From positions 1-13,817 of the forward strand of contig CALHIW010000023.1 of the NCBI GenBank assembly GCA_938030905.1: DNA of 13,817 bases, in the 5' to 3' direction. The position numbers were made by a program, and so were the translations under genes. The stretch is from Candidatus Methanomethylicia archaeon. Lineage in GTDB: Archaea; Thermoproteota; Methanomethylicia; CALHIW01. Position 1 is the stretch's first letter; each line of letters opens with the position of its first letter. The notes under the pieces were generated by a model, which saw only the letters and a list, made by a program, of their open reading frames with translations, ran no database searches and was not told the DNA's origin. Positions 12,837 to 13,817 of the stretch are shown in pieces.

Positions 12837-13628
12837 CTATTTCCCTTTGAATTCAGGCTTTCTTTTTTCTAGGAATGCTTTAACCCCCTCCTTTGAGTCT
12901 TCAGTTGAAAACATCGCCGCAAAGGCATCCACATCCCTCATTATTATATCATCTACGTCTGGAGCAAAGCTACGATTTATAGTTTCCTTCGCGATCTGTA
13001 GAGCTATTGGGCTTTTATCTTTAAGTCTATTAGCTATTTTCATTACTTCCTCCTCAAGTTTTTCGGGTGAAACAACTCTATTAACTAAACCTATTTTTTC
13101 AGCTTCACTTGCAGAGATTAAGTCTCCAGTAAATGTTAGCTCTTTAGCTTTATGTATACCCACAAGCCTTGCAAGACGAGACATTCCTCCCCAGCCTGGT
13201 AAAACACCTACATTGATTTCAGGCTGGCCGAAAACAGCATTATCACTTGCAATTATGATATCACATGCCATTGCAAGTTCACATCCACCACCTAGAGCAA
13301 GACCATTAACCATGGCAACTACGGGCTTCCCAATGGATTCTATACGCTTAATAACCATTTCAAAGCCTTTTCTTGCAAATTCTCTAGCTTCTACTACACT
13401 TTTTAACTCCATAAAGCTGGATATATCTGCTCCAGCACTAAAAGCTCTATCACCAGCACCTGTTATAACCACAACTCTAACATCCCTATCTTTATTAGCC
13501 TCATTTAAGGCATGGTTAAGATCCATAATAAGCTCAGTATTAATTGCATTTAGAACTTTAGGTCTATTTAAAATAATCTTCATTACCCCATCCTTCTTCT
13601 CAACAATAATTGCCTTATAACTACTCAC
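12837..13628 (-). CDS. Enoyl-CoA hydratase/isomerase (crotonase) family protein
   Basis: A 263-residue protein of typical crotonase length. The oxyanion-hole and CoA-binding segments are AFSAGADIS (62-70) and NGLALGGGCELAMACD (108-123). Both catalytic glutamates of hydratases are present: Glu117 in GGGCE and Glu137 in GQPEINVGVLPGWGG (134-148). FTGDLISASEAEKIGLVNRV (166-185) is the usual product-release region, and the C-terminal helix ends FLEKRKPEFKGK. The likely reaction is hydration of trans-2-enoyl-CoA (for example crotonyl-CoA) in beta-oxidation or a hydroxybutyryl-CoA route. Exact chain length is unknown, and related isomerases or decarboxylases cannot be fully ruled out. The start is GTG at 13628 with GGTG five bases upstream. 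It lies 136 bases before the cofH ATG and probably has its own promoter. Confidence 0.92.
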   Translation of the reverse strand: MSSYKAIIVEKKDGVMKIILNRPKVLNAINTELIMDLNHALNEANKDRDVRVVVITGAGDRAFSAGADISSFMELKSVVEAREFARKGFEMVIKRIESIGKPVVAMVNGLALGGGCELAMACDIIIASDNAVFGQPEINVGVLPGWGGMSRLARLVGIHKAKELTFTGDLISASEAEKIGLVNRVVSPEKLEEEVMKIANRLKDKSPIALQIAKETINRSFAPDVDDIIMRDVDAFAAMFSTEDSKEGVKAFLEKRKPEFKGK

Positions 13629-13657
13629 TCTTACACCAATTCCACATATTTAGTCTA

Positions 13658-13670
13658 ACTTATATTTCTA
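13658..13670 (-). promoter_or_regulatory. TATA box for the enoyl-CoA hydratase gene
   Basis: The - strand reads TAGAAATATAAGT, predicting a start near 13639 and an 11-base leader that contains GGTG before the GTG start codon. Confidence 0.45.
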
Positions 13671-13721
13671 TGCTTCAAGCTATTATTTGGCTTTAAGATA
13701 TCTACTGTTTTAATTCAAGTC

Positions 13722-13733
13722 TCTATTTTATAC
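13722..13733 (+). promoter_or_regulatory. Possible TATA box for a divergent + strand gene
   Basis: TCTATTTTATAC lies about 80 bases before the GTG/ATG at 13811-13816 and would give a leader of roughly 55 bases. It is a sequence match only, in AT-rich DNA. Confidence 0.3.
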
Positions 13734-13797
13734 CACGATGTAGTTTAAAGAGAACATGTTTCTTCAACCCTATCCAAACCTGTAGAAAACCTCTTGA

Positions 13798-13817
13798 GGT
13801 GAGGTGAACTGTGATGA
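13798..13817 (+). CDS. Start of a divergent gene cut off by the window edge
   Basis: A tandem Shine-Dalgarno sequence GAGGTGAGGTGA (13796-13807) is followed by GTG at 13811 and ATG at 13814, either of which could be the start codon. Only one or two codons are inside the window, so the product cannot be named. The call rests on the exceptionally good ribosome binding site and a TATA-like box upstream. Confidence 0.4.

Noticed and set aside
12847..13620. A 257-codon open frame on the + strand opposite the enoyl-CoA hydratase
   Set aside because: It mirrors the crotonase gene codon for codon; the - strand protein has complete family motifs and the + strand product is low-complexity and unlike any family.

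Overview
The window looks like chromosomal DNA from an AT-rich archaeon, most likely of the TACK/Thermoproteota side. The evidence is archaeal gene content: an aIF2B-like protein, a CDC48/VAT-type double-psi barrel, ADP-forming acyl-CoA synthetase alpha, CofH of coenzyme F420 synthesis, and free-standing AlaX. There are also archaeal TATA boxes about 25 bases before short-leader or leaderless starts, and GGTG/GGAG ribosome binding sites. Genus cannot be read from the sequence.

Layout. 2-907: the 3' part of an Lrp/AsnC regulator (+) converges on an unrecognised gene with a possible ribbon-helix-helix N terminus (-). 960-3790: a gene-poor decay zone. It holds a + strand frame broken only by stops (993-1496), a small stand-alone VAT-N-like barrel protein (1560-1838, -), a decayed IS6-like element (about 1893-2570), and a 976-bp IS5-like element with clear terminal inverted repeats and an 8-bp target duplication but a dead transposase (2804-3779). 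3794-5366: a two-gene operon (-), aIF2B-like protein then GNAT acetyltransferase. 5690-5858: a probable TnpB/omegaRNA 3' remnant that runs into the end of a DHH-family phosphoesterase gene (5839-6753, -). 6809-6846: a strong GC-rich hairpin just upstream of the DHH promoter. 7002-8483 (-): stand-alone NDP-forming acyl-CoA synthetase alpha subunit, divergent from AlaX (8636-9364, +). 9365-9764: non-coding. 9765-13628: four genes on the - strand, in transcription order enoyl-CoA hydratase, cofH, a COG0402-type amidohydrolase and a HAD phosphatase. The last bases (13811 on) look like the start of a divergent + strand gene behind a strong Shine-Dalgarno site.

How the genes fit together. The most interesting unit is cofH-amidohydrolase-HAD, which is tightly packed and probably transcribed together. 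CofH uses 5-amino-6-ribitylaminouracil and releases 5'-deoxyadenosine. A ring deaminase and a small-molecule phosphatase beside it could either make its substrate (the deaminase and phosphatase steps of the archaeal riboflavin/FO branch) or clear its by-product. The acyl-CoA synthetase alpha and enoyl-CoA hydratase suggest acyl-CoA metabolism, but they are not in one operon. No tRNA, rRNA or CRISPR array was seen.
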